Positions 27,401-36,594 of a stretch of 64,000 bases of DNA are shown here, in pieces. Location: positions 2,604,001 to 2,668,000 of the forward strand of contig JBLDXI010000013.1 of assembly GCA_047495785.1 (NCBI GenBank), written 5' to 3'. Below the pieces are notes generated by a model. It was given only the letters and a program-made list of their open reading frames with translations, did not search any database and had not been told where the DNA came from. A program made the translations under genes and the position numbers. Position 1 is the first letter of the stretch. Each line of letters starts with the position of its first letter. Origin of the DNA: Lepidodermella squamata (Eukaryota > Gastrotricha).

Positions 27401-29110
27401 TCGCCCCCATGATGAATCCTACTATAGAGACGCAAGCGCGTGTAACTTTCGAAAAATATTTGATTTCGAAAATAATTAATTAAGCCCCTAGATCCTAAAT
27501 GGTCAAGGTAATATTTAGTACGAAAGAGAATTCGGGCATGCGAGAGCGTCACTTTGATGAGCAGCAGAATCGTTTTTTGCAGCTGCTGTTAATAGGTTAT
27601 TAATGATGGATAGGTCCATTGATTATCCGCTTAAAAAATCAACAGTTTTTTGGCAGATATTAAAAGCGTGCGACACCTTTCGTCATTCGGCATTTAACAC
27701 GAAGCGGCTGGTTGTTGATAGGCTGTCTTAATTCTTTAAAAGCCAAATGCTAAATCCCATTCACTTCAGCGCCGATGGTCTAAAAAATATATATATCGTG
27801 TACTGGCGATATTGTATGGTGGCGATATTGGTGTTGAGAGTTTTTCTGCTCTTTCAAGCCTCCTACGACGCGCGTTAATGTTCTATGGAGAGCCGAGGAG
27901 CGAAGAGAACATGAGTGACATGCGCGCTATGAGTTATATATGCGCCAATTATATTAATATTATTCCAGAAAATATCGCGATATAAATCAATTTCTTCCCA
28001 TGATTCCAATACACACGCACACAAGTTTTGGAGTGAAATGACTAATATAGGAACACTTTGGTGCCTAGTAAAGAAATGTCACCCGAGACGGCAGTCTATT
28101 AGTGTGATAATGAAATTATATTTTATTGAGAATGAGTCCTAATGAGCAGAAAACAATTTCCCCGTTGCGTGAAAATCAAAGATGGTGATTTCTCGTTGCT
28201 GAAAAGGCTTCAATTACGTATCATCAGGTTGTCAAGCTTTGTGTTGAACGCTGCCGTCAAGCGCTTAGCGATCCCCTGTGCTGTTCGGAGCTCGACAGGA
28301 TATACAGTTGTGAACAGTAAAACATATTTTATTCATATTCATTTTTGATTAAAATTCCTTTATTATGTCTTGCAGAGTTTCCTTTTTCTCCATTTCAAGG
28401 GAGAATTCTCAGAAAGAGTTCTGCGTGGAGTTCTGCGGTACCTTTCCTGATTTCTGCGTTACAATTACATCTATAAAGAAGTAATTTAAATGAAATTAGG
28501 ATAGGAAGACGTTTAGGGCGTTTAGGGCGTTTCCCAACCTTCCCAGCAACACAACATTCTGAAATATTAACAGAATAGCAACTTTCTCAATCAAGAAACT
28601 CCAAGCATAAGTACTTAATTTTAAAATGTGATGTCGTGTGATATATTTTTGGACACCTGAAAACAGAACTATTTATTAAAGGAAGCTCCAGAAAATTCGC
28701 TAGAAATGCGAACAAATGCGAGATGCGAGAAACGAAAAGCCTGTGCATCACTATGAATTATGCTGGACAACTTGAATTGCCACAAAAAAACTCACCTGGC
28801 AACGTATGCTTTTTTAGCGCTATGGATACGTCGGACAATCAAATGGCTGATTTTCGGCGGCGTCTATGTGTTATCAAATCATGGGTAGCGTACGGCGTGG
28901 ATTGCGCAGCTAATATCGTTACCAAAATTGATCGCAAATGACGATTCAAAAAACTTAAGGACAGAACTTAAGAAATCAGTCAAGCGTCGAAATGTAGATT
29001 ATTTCATTCAGAATCCTAATAATAGGCACCAAAAAATGATCGCAAAAACTTTCGGTACATGAAGGAATGTAGCAAAAGGTAGAAACGTTTCTTTGACGGC
29101 TTTTGTCGAC
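24479..29110. other. Longest gene-poor stretch of the window
   Basis: About 4.6 kb without a recognisable coding exon, RNA gene or transposon. Parts (about 24800-25300 and 26140-26420) are rich in CpG and GC compared with the AT-rich remainder, and carry many short palindromes. The frames there (for example 24828-25220) open on GTG or lack homology. The stretch lies upstream of both junctophilin (minus) and the GPCR (plus), so it may hold their regulatory DNA; that is inference from position only. Confidence 0.45.
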
Positions 29111-30344
29111 ATGGCCTTCGACGAAATTTTTCTTGCAATCATGATATTCGTGACATCGGCCACGATACTTCAAAACGGAATAATTCTGTTCGGCACTATT
29201 CTAAACTGGCAAGAAGTCCAACGGACGGTTCCTCAAAGAGCAATAATTCTTTCAACTACAATTGCAGACCTCATTATGGGGCTGGTAAGTCAATCACTGC
29301 TTTTTTGCGTTTTTGCTTTGAGGTCAAATCGTGATTTCTAAGGTTGTGATGCCTTTCGGTCTCTACTTCGAATTCAATAAAGGATGGGATTTAGGCTCAC
29401 TTGCTTGTGATTTCTGGATTAGCTGCGATATCCTCTGTTCAACAGCTTCCATCGTTTCGATTGCATTTCATTCGATGGATAAGTATTACTCATTGTGGAC
29501 ACCTCAGCGGTATTGCGGCGAAACGCGTCATACTTGGTCTAAACTGTATGTTTTTGTAACTTGGGGACTGTCCGGCTTCGTAGCTCTTTCAGCTGGTGCG
29601 AGTGGGTGGGCGAGAAATGACGATTGGGCCCATGGTCAATATCCCGCACAAAATAATGTTGAAGATGACATCATCGATTTCGACAACTTTGAGCTCCATA
29701 TGCTGATGCACGAACAGCTGAAATCGCTGGACGTTCCTGAAGAAGAATGTACAATCACTAATAACCCGATGTTTGCGGTCTACTCCGCCGCTGTTTCCTT
29801 TTATGTCCCAGCAATCGCTATCATTTACTACAGCTATCACATACGAAATCTGGCTTTCATGACTCTTGAAGAACGGCGTCGCATACGGCAGCAATCTAAA
29901 GATAGGCGTAAAAGGACGATTTCTCGAAAGCTAATTCGTCATCAAACGGCAGTCATGAAAGCGGCGAAAAGAGCGCAAGTTTCGCGATCCCGAAGGTCAC
30001 AAATGCATGGCCGTGAACGTCAGGTAGCCATTCTTTGGGAACTCACAATTTGCACTTTCTTGATTTGTTGGGCTCCCTTCTTCATCGCGCACCCTTTGAG
30101 TTGTTTCGGAGTAGATATACCTGAAAAGATTCTGATCATCCTGCCATGGTTGGGCTATTCTCACTCCATAGTCAACCCGATACTTCACGCTTTTCTCGAG
30201 CCGGACTACCTGCGTTCGTTTGCCAAGATAATATTCAACTGTTTGTCAAAAACACTTGGCACTAGAAGGAGGTCTTCAAGCTTACCATCTCCTTCTTCTA
30301 ATGTTAGCCTGGCCGATATGACAATACAACGAGGAGAAATATGA
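29111..30344 (+). CDS. Biogenic-amine-type class A GPCR (orphan)
   Basis: Seven-transmembrane receptor in the plasma membrane, 391 residues from exons 29111-29284 and 29343-30344. The intron lies in TM2 at IADLIMGL|VVMPFG, as in many amine receptors. Amine-receptor marks: Asp in TM2 (TIADL), the TM3 run CDILCSTASI with the amine-binding Asp (D3.32), the extracellular-loop Cys, Ser at both TM5 catechol positions (YSAAVSFY), CWAPFF in TM6 and WLGY...NP in TM7. The third loop is short and basic. Two activation motifs are changed: DRY reads DKY, and NPxxY reads NPILH. The N-terminus before TM1 is only a few residues, with an in-frame stop at about 29060, so an upstream exon could be missing. The ligand cannot be told; the Ser pair suggests a catechol- or phenolamine. 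Confidence 0.85.
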
Positions 30345-31039
30345 TTTGAGGAATGATTGAATAAAGATTTAAAAATACATTGATTGATCTGATATTATAA
30401 GGCAGATTCTAAATTCGGTTGCAAAGCATTCTTATAGTAGCATTTCCAACTACCTATGTTTAGATAATCAGGTCTGCAAGTTGACTACGGATCTGGGTCA
30501 AGATTTATTCAGGCCAACCAACCTGGTGCCTGCTTTGGGCTCAAGTCAGGCCTAACATCAAGGGCCTTAATCGGACCCGCATTTCAGCCCTGAAACAGTC
30601 CGGAGACCCTGAAGTAGGCCTCAGCTCGAATGATTGGAATTTCGTAAAATGTTAAAATGTAGAGGAATTCATTTCCTCTGCCTCTCCCCTCTCCAATATC
30701 AGCGAGCTATTACCTCGTTAACACGTGCCACGGAAAAGTCCATACTCCAGACTTTTGGCACACGTGACCAAGAAAAAAAGGAAAAAAGCAATCGCCTTAA
30801 AACATCATTTTCATTAAATTATTGCTGAAATAAATGTTTTAAAATTATATTTGTATTGAAAATACTATAAAAATTAGTTTAAATACAACCTTCACATTTA
30901 TATCGGCGGAACCACGTGGTTTTACTTTTCAAGTTTCGTAAATCTTTTCACGCGTCCCCATGTCGTGGAACATCCGATCCCGTCCTAGTTCTGTTTACGG
31001 CAGTGTAAAATAGTTTATGTCTTAGTCTCCGGCAATTTA
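30345..31039. other. No recognisable gene; 3' flank of the GPCR
   Basis: About 700 bp of AT-rich DNA. It contains the GPCR 3' end (an aataaag-type signal near 30360) and a short GC-rich run at 30540-30620 that shares the word agtcaggcctaaca with 6843-6856. Nothing else was seen. Confidence 0.45.
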
Positions 31040-31049
31040 CTTTGAGGTA

Positions 31050-31305
31050 AGAAAGGGATATTACCAGGACCTATCAAAAGCCTTCGACACTGTGCCACAC
31101 TCTAAACTAATGAATGTCTTGGAATCTTTTAATGTTAATCGATGTCTGCTTAGCTGGATTTCTTCATTTCTAACTGGTCGCAAATTTAGAGTAAAAATAC
31201 ACAACTCGTTCTCTGATTGGTACGATGTTAGCAGCGGAGTCCCTCAAGGCAGTGTGCTGGGCCCTTTGCTATTCCTACTTTATATAAATGATCTTCCTAA
31301 ATATA
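31050..31305 (+). pseudogene. Reverse transcriptase fragment, left half (outer LINE)
   Basis: This open piece encodes RT palm motifs (DLSKAFD, then GVPQGSVLGPLL and YINDLP). It is cut off at 31305 by the inner element, after which the frame meets a stop at 31317. It has no start codon of its own and is not expressed on any evidence here. Confidence 0.8.
31295..31305. repeat. Target-site duplication, left copy (tcctaaatata)
   Basis: Eleven bases identical to 33638-33648. The two copies bound the inner element exactly, and each adjoins one half of the interrupted reverse transcriptase frame. This is the expected footprint of target-primed insertion. Confidence 0.85.
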
Positions 31306-31537
31306 GCAAGCAGCAATGATTTTATTATTTGTTCAAAGGCTTTCAAGCACCGGCCACGGGTGGGCTTTGGGCGCGTCCAATAATATTCAGTAACATTTTT
31401 AAAACTGGTGATTAGCTATACAGTAAATGATGTTGTATGATAATGATACATTTTTTTTTTTTCCGAGCACAGATATTATAATTATTATGAAGATGCATAC
31501 ATCAGAACTTATAACAGAGAGGCTAAAATATGGCATG

Positions 31538-32989
31538 TCAGTTTATAGTATTCGTAGGATAGATGTGCGATTTAAGATGAAGGCGGTAGCTAAGAGCGAG
31601 AGAGAGGATATGCGATAAAGAGATATCGCCTACGGATTTACAGGAGTTGATACTTTCGATAATCGAGGAGGTATTGATTTCAATATCATTGGTAGTCGTA
31701 CGGGGCACAGCCAGATTATTTGGAATATGGATACATTCTAAATAGAGATGGCAGATTAGATCTACAGCGTTTGAATAGTTTCTTAGAGGCATGGATAGAG
31801 GGTTACCGTCCTTAAAACAGAAAATACATTTTATTCCGAAATTATTAACATAACAAAAAGGCTTGTGAAGCGAGTTGGTCCTGATCATACTGAGAGTTCT
31901 AATATTTTTCACTGACCAAAAAGCTTTCTGGGCATTTGAATAGAGCAGCAATCTGTCGAAATTTTCGTCGGTGTAGACAGGATTTTGGTACAGGGTTTTC
32001 AAACCATTTACTGTCGATAATTTGTCATTTTTTAGCCATATTTCATACCACTTCCCAAGATGAGCCAAACCCTCAAATTGGGAGGTAGCAGAGAAAATGT
32101 TGGCACCGCCTAGTTTTTCAACGTCCCCTTGCAAATTCTTGAAAATGTTTCGATATAAATTTTTGTTCGAGTCAATAACATGGAAAGCGATTTTCAGAAG
32201 CTCATGATCGTTCTCAAATTTGAGCCGCAAGAAATATCTGACGGCTGATTTTGTGAGGATTAGATCGGGGGGATCAAGGTAAAATTCGCGTTTCACCAGT
32301 TCATTTCTGGCAGACGTTGGAATTCGACAGATCTGTTTCACAAAATAAGTATTGAAAGGGAAAATTTTGGTTTTTTTTGACTGACCCCAGAGGCCACTCG
32401 CGTAACTGTAGTTACCAACAACGTAGGAATTGTGTAGAATATTGAAAGTTTTAGGTGGGAGGTATGTAATAAAGTTTTCAATCATGTTTGGGATAAGTGC
32501 GGTGATACGCTTAGTGTTCGCATTGATAACCTCCACCATTTTGTCGAAATTAAGGTTGTGGGTGAAATAGACACCTAGGTATTTGAATTCCTTAACTCTT
32601 TCGAGGGTTTCCCCATTCAGGGTAAATTTTAAACTAGAATTTTCGGAGAACCGCTTTTCAAAAATCATAATTTTGGTTTTTTCTATGTTGATTTTGAGGG
32701 AATTTTCGTCGCAGTAGGTGACAAGCTCATTGAGTAGTTTTTGTAGTTTTTCTGGGCTTTCAGCCATCAATACTAAGTCGTCCGCGTAGAGAATAGCGAT
32801 AATGACATATTGCTCGAATGTCAGACCGGGTATCGTTTTCATAAGATATGGTATCAGGTCATTGATGAAAATAGAGAAAAGTAAAGGGGAGAGAGGGTCA
32901 CCTTGTCTTACTCCTACGTTGGAACTTATTGGACTATCGTAAAGAATGGATGATTTGTATCGCAAAAATAATTTATTGTCGGCATACAT
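31538..32989 (-). pseudogene. Reverse transcriptase C-terminal half of the inner LINE
   Basis: A 483-codon frame with RT motifs VGVRQGDPLSPLLF, INDLIPYL and ILYADDLVLMAES (catalytic YADD), then EFKYLGVYF and a long C-terminal domain with a Cys-containing segment (GIKCIFCF...ICHLYLECIH) like the zinc-knuckle region of R1/R2-like and related LINEs. The endonuclease and the first RT motifs are lacking, so this is a remnant despite its open frame. The frame stays open at full length, which suggests the insertion is young. Confidence 0.8.
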
Positions 32990-33033
32990 GTTTTTGATGA
33001 CCTCGATGAAGGGTGACGGCAGTCCTAGTTTAA

Positions 33034-33519
33034 TTAACTTTCCTCGAGGGCTTTATTCATCTTTTGTTGGTGTGGAGTGCGGTACTTTGCGACCCAAACG
33101 CCCTTGCTAATCAGGAATTGCTGGGATTCCCATTTCAAAATTTGGTACATCAGGCTCGTTGAACGTTCAGTCGGAGGTAGCGTTACCTGGATTTTTCGCA
33201 CCAAAGGTGAGCCGTCTTGTTTGCGACGCGGTGGGCCGAAACGCTGGCACGCCATCGGCTCGTTTACCAGTAAGTGGACGTGTTCTTCGATAATGTTGAC
33301 GAGATCGCCCTCAGTCTCCCCCTCTACCTCTCCAACACTCGGGATCGAGAAAAGTAAGGAGGCCCTCCAAAGGAAAGATTCGATTACGCTGATTCGCCTG
33401 CCATCAGCTTGCTGTATCGATAGGAGAAAGGCTACCTGTTCTTCCAGACGGGCGATCCTAACTTCCGGATCTTCGGGCTGCTCTACTTCACCGTTGTTGT
33501 TGCTGTGGTCGTCACTCAT
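33034..33519 (-). CDS. ORF1-like protein of the inner LINE
   Basis: 161 residues from the ATG at 33517-33519. There is an acidic, Asn-rich N-terminus, then a heptad-patterned segment (VRIARLEEQVAFLLSIQ) predicted to form a coiled coil, and a basic C-terminal half (RRKQDGSPLVRKIQVTLPP) that could bind nucleic acid. Short trimeric coiled-coil ORF1 proteins are usual for such LINEs. It ends at a TAA that abuts the internal deletion, so the natural C-terminus may be longer. The assignment rests on its position before the RT and on its composition, not on a recognised domain. Confidence 0.55.
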   Translation of the reverse strand: MSDDHSNNNGEVEQPEDPEVRIARLEEQVAFLLSIQQADGRRISVIESFLWRASLLFSIPSVGEVEGETEGDLVNIIEEHVHLLVNEPMACQRFGPPRRKQDGSPLVRKIQVTLPPTERSTSLMYQILKWESQQFLISKGVWVAKYRTPHQQKMNKALEES

Positions 33520-33637
33520 GTGTATTATGTATTAGTAGTATTGATAGTAGTAGTAGTTGATGAAAATTTTTTTTTTCACAAGCACGAGTTTTAATTCACG
33601 AAAAAGCAAGTTGCTTTTAGATCGAACACTAAGCGAA

Positions 33638-33648
33638 TCCTAAATATA
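33638..33648. repeat. Target-site duplication, right copy (tcctaaatata)
   Basis: Identical to 31295-31305. The reverse transcriptase frame of the outer LINE resumes at 33649. Taking one copy plus the insertion away leaves that frame open and in phase. Confidence 0.85.
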
Positions 33649-34490
33649 TAAAATTTAGTATTATTCGTATGTTTGCCGACGACATCAAATTATTTCCGCA
33701 CACTTCTCTTACTCCGGTTGACAAAGAAAAAAATATTTTTGACTACAGCTACATTCAAAAAGATGTTGATAGCATTGTAAATTATCTTAAAGAACGACAA
33801 CTGATTCTAAATTCTGAAAAATGCGTTATATTAAAAATTAATACCTCTGAATCTGTAAATATAAAAATCGGGAATAACTATCTTGAATGTGTTGACGAAA
33901 TTCGTGACCTTGGTGTAATTGTCGATAGTAATCTGAACTTCTCTAATCACTGTGCTAAGACTGTGGCAAAAGCTAGAAAAATATGTGGCATGATACTTCA
34001 CTCCTTCCAGACTAAGAAAGTTGATATATTAATGAAAGCTTTCGATATCTATGTACTACCTATAGTTCTTTATTGTAGCACAGTATGGTCTCCTAGGTTT
34101 ATCGGTGACCAGAAGTTGTTAGAAAGTGTTCAAAAAAATTTCACGTGGCGAGTCATGAAAACACACGACTATGAATTAAGGCTTCGTTCTCTTAATCGCT
34201 TAAGTATTATTCAACGCCACCAAGTAAGGGACCTGTGCGTTACAAATGATATTCTAAAAGGAAATGTTAACTTGCATACCACTTGCTTTTTCGATATTAA
34301 AAAATCTAATTATGACACGCGTAGTCACAAGTATTATCTCTTAATGCGTAAATCTCATCTCGATGTATTGTATAATTTTTTCAGCTATAGAGTAGTTAAT
34401 AAGTGGAACAAATTGCCTGTAAATATTATTGATATCAAAGATAGACTTATCTTTAAAAATAATGTTAAAAATTCTATCTCAATGCTGTGA
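33649..34490 (+). pseudogene. Reverse transcriptase fragment, right half (outer LINE)
   Basis: Open frame carrying the FADD catalytic motif at its start (ATG at 33669), then the RT thumb and C-terminal domain (LGVIVDSNLNFSNHC, RSLNRLSIIQRHQVRDL, FFSYRVVNKWNKLP), with a TGA at 34488-34490. The 3' UTR runs to the (CTAA)n tail. It was separated from its left half by the inner insertion and is otherwise free of stops. Confidence 0.8.
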
Positions 34491-34912
34491 TGCGGATGGA
34501 CAGGGCGCATAAGTGTCCCTGGCTCCAGATTTATCAATATATATGTGATATATATAACTACTTAGTATCTATATGATAGATACCTAAAAAATTGTAACAT
34601 GTTGGGAGCAAAAATAAAACTAACTAACTAACTAACTAAAATCGATTTTTAGGATGGAAGACTCATGCTCCTTTTCGGCGAGAAGTTCTCGGATGCCTAG
34701 GCGGGCGTTGACGTCATTGCCAAGCGCCAAGAGAAGTGTGTTAGAGAGCCGACGATCAAGGGCTAACCTATGTATCCGTAGCCCGCTAACCGGTTACTAT
34801 GATTTCATGTCATGCTTGAAAGATTTCTTGTATAACGTTTTTATTAATAAAACATAAAATAACGCTACTAAATGTGTTATCATTTTTACTCGTGGTGCTA
34901 GATAAATTATTC
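34491..34912. other. LINE 3' UTR and tail, then unexplained DNA before mL38
   Basis: 34491-34640 is the outer LINE's 3' end. From 34641 to 34912 a tttttag acceptor-like site (34647-34653) precedes a frame that opens with MEDSCSFSARSSR and runs to about 34855. I do not recognise it, and it does not splice in frame to mL38 in any way I could find. The last part is the mL38 promoter region. Confidence 0.4.
34617..34638 (+). repeat. (CTAA)n tail of the outer LINE
   Basis: About five tandem copies of a four-base unit (aact/ctaa) end the outer element right after its AT-rich 3' UTR. A short tandem repeat in place of polyA is typical of CR1/L2-group LINEs and marks the element's 3' boundary. Confidence 0.75.
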
Positions 34913-36460
34913 ATGTCCGCTTCAGAGAAGTTGTTTCTGGCTGTTACGAGGTCATGCTTTATTAGCAAGCGCTTTGTTCGTGATCGATTTCGGCCCTCAC
35001 TTGTTGCTCTTACTGGCGCAGGGAAAACTTTCGACGAGAGAGTCGCCGGTCAGTCTGAAAGCATTCATAAGAAACCTAGACTATTCATTATGATTTAGAA
35101 TTGAACGGGACAAAAAGTCGTACCGTTGAAAGGGTAAATATAGGACTTCCCTTATCGCGTGTCGTCGACGAAAAGAAGGAAGCCACCGTTAAATGGAGCT
35201 GCCAAGGACCGAATGACTCTTCTCGTCGTTCAATTCTGGACGCTGTCTCTTCGCATTGGATGAATGACAACGGTATTGTGCTAGTGTTTGCCTAACTCTC
35301 GAAAATTTCAAGTCGAATATCATACAGGAACTGTGGATATTGCAAATATCGCAGATCACTACGGTGTTTTTCAGCATCTTTTTGGCGATGCTTTCTTCTA
35401 TCCTCAGTTCGACTGGCAAGTGACTTTCGAAAACGATAAGAGTGATCGGAGATCAGTTGCTAAATTTGGCAACTCACTGTCTGCTTCTGTCGTAAGATAT
35501 TGAATTATACAACTTGGATTTCAATACCCGATCACTTCGAAATAGTGTTTGAGCGAACCCAAAGTCGAATTCAAGCAACCTTTATCTACCGATGCATCTC
35601 ATTGGTGCCTGGTTATGACCGCTCTCGATGGACATCTGTCCAATTCCAAACGCGAATATGTTTTGTGGATGGCGTAAGCTTTTGCATTGCACTAAGCACT
35701 AAAATAAACTTATTTTATTCCATTTCAGAGCTAATCTTGCTGGGAATGCCTCCGACCCCATGTCTTCGGCTGATATTGTTGTGCCTTATCTCCCGCCTTT
35801 CCCGTTGCATGGCTTCGGAAATTGCCGCGTGGCTCTTGTCTTATATAAGCAGCTGAATGGCCGAGTTGAAAAGCCGGCAAATTTATTTTCGACTCAGATT
35901 TCCAACCAAATCGAAACCCGAGACTTCTCTACCCTCGAGTGGTATCGTTCTCGCCAGGAAGTTCTCACACCAGCTTCTCTGCGATTTTTTCAAACTCACT
36001 GGGATGATTCTGTTACAGAAACTTTCCATAACCTACTTGGTGCGTTCAAGCAATTTCGTATGAGCCTTTTAATTTATTTTTGTTGAATGTTAGGCATGAA
36101 GGAGCCTAGATATGAATACCAGACTCCCGAGCCTCACCGAGAAGAACAGCTCGTGAGACCCCCTGAAGATGTGCCTTTCAACGAGTAAGATTTTGAATAT
36201 TGATAGCCTATTGATAGTAAGTTATTCATCTTGCTTATAGTTACCTTGACCGCTATCGTGATCGCAAAGACATCGCGGAAGAAGTCTTTAGGTACTACAT
36301 GTACCACCAGAATAAACCGATCGGACCTTGGAAAACTCCTTCAAAATATCCCAATCTAACTCGGCTTGATCCAAGGAAAACGGTTTCGTGGATTCGTGAC
36401 GAAGAGAAAAACAAAAGACTGCGAATTGGAAAGTGGAAGAATCTTCCGCATCCCATATAA
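34913..36460 (+). CDS. MRPL38: Mitochondrial large-subunit ribosomal protein mL38
   Basis: PEBP-fold protein of the mitoribosome central protuberance. Seven exons: 34913-35048, 35099-35272, 35313-35491, 35546-35673, 35729-36039, 36094-36184 and 36241-36460; 412 residues (human 380). A basic N-terminus (RSCFISKRFVRDRFRPS) suits mitochondrial import. Family landmarks: VNIGLPL (human IDIGLPP), DHYGVFQHLFGDAFF (EYYGLYRDLF), a PEBP-type core with MTALDGHL, VPYLPPFPLHGFG (CPYLPPFPARGSG), LTPASLRFFQTHWDDSVTETFHNLL and DYLDRYRDRK near the end. The C-terminus extends about 40 residues past the human protein with a basic KNKRLRIGKWKN tail. One intron, 35273-35312, is only 40 bp. Confidence 0.93.
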
Positions 36461-36594
36461 CAGTAATCTAGTCCTTTACTATATCAAAATTGGACGTTAT
36501 TTTATAGTCATGTGCACATTCGATGCCTAAATTCGGAAAAAAATAAAAATAACAAGATGAATGTCTTGTTCATAAAATGCAGGACCCTTTCAGC

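Larger units (their letters stand above)
31306..33637 (-). mobile_element. Inner non-LTR retrotransposon with ORF1 and internally deleted ORF2
   Basis: This 2332-bp minus-strand element is inserted into the outer LINE and flanked by 11-bp duplications. It starts at 33637 with a short 5' UTR. It has an intact ORF1-like frame (33034-33519) and then, after only 44 bp, a frame with the RT catalytic region and long C-terminal domain (31538-32989). The apurinic endonuclease and the N-terminal half of RT are missing between them, so an internal deletion is likely. The RT frame can be read upstream to overlap the end of ORF1 (LGLPSPFIEVIKNM). The 3' end lacks a terminal polyA; an internal A-run (T-run on the plus strand at 31451-31462) lies about 150 bp before it. 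The element cannot be autonomous. Confidence 0.8.
31040..34640 (+). mobile_element. 5'-truncated non-LTR retrotransposon (CR1/L2/Jockey-like), interrupted
   Basis: Two separated pieces of one reverse transcriptase read on the plus strand. The left piece, to 31305, has DLSKAFDTVPHSKL and GVPQGSVLGPLLFLLYINDLP. The right piece, 33649-34490, begins just before the FADD catalytic motif and carries the LINE C-terminal domain (LPIVLYCSTVWSP, VVNKWNKLP). The 5' part (endonuclease and N-terminal RT) is absent, as is usual for truncated insertions; the exact left end is uncertain. The 3' end is a (CTAA)n tail at 34617-34638. Between the pieces lies the opposite-strand element 31306-33637, flanked by an 11-bp duplication. 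Tail and RT style suggest the CR1/L2/Jockey assemblage; the clade is not settled. Confidence 0.85.

Noticed and set aside
28723-28941. 72-codon frame upstream of the GPCR as a possible N-terminal exon
   Set aside because: It cannot be joined in phase to the GPCR exon without crossing the in-frame stop near 29060, and no extracellular-type sequence is seen.
33077-33535. 152-codon plus-strand frame inside the inner LINE
   Set aside because: It is antisense to the ORF1-like frame and has no domain of its own.
35500-35856. 118-codon plus-strand frame in mL38
   Set aside because: It reads through exon 4 in the wrong frame; the frame giving DASHWCLVMTALDGHL matches mL38 and joins its neighbours in phase.
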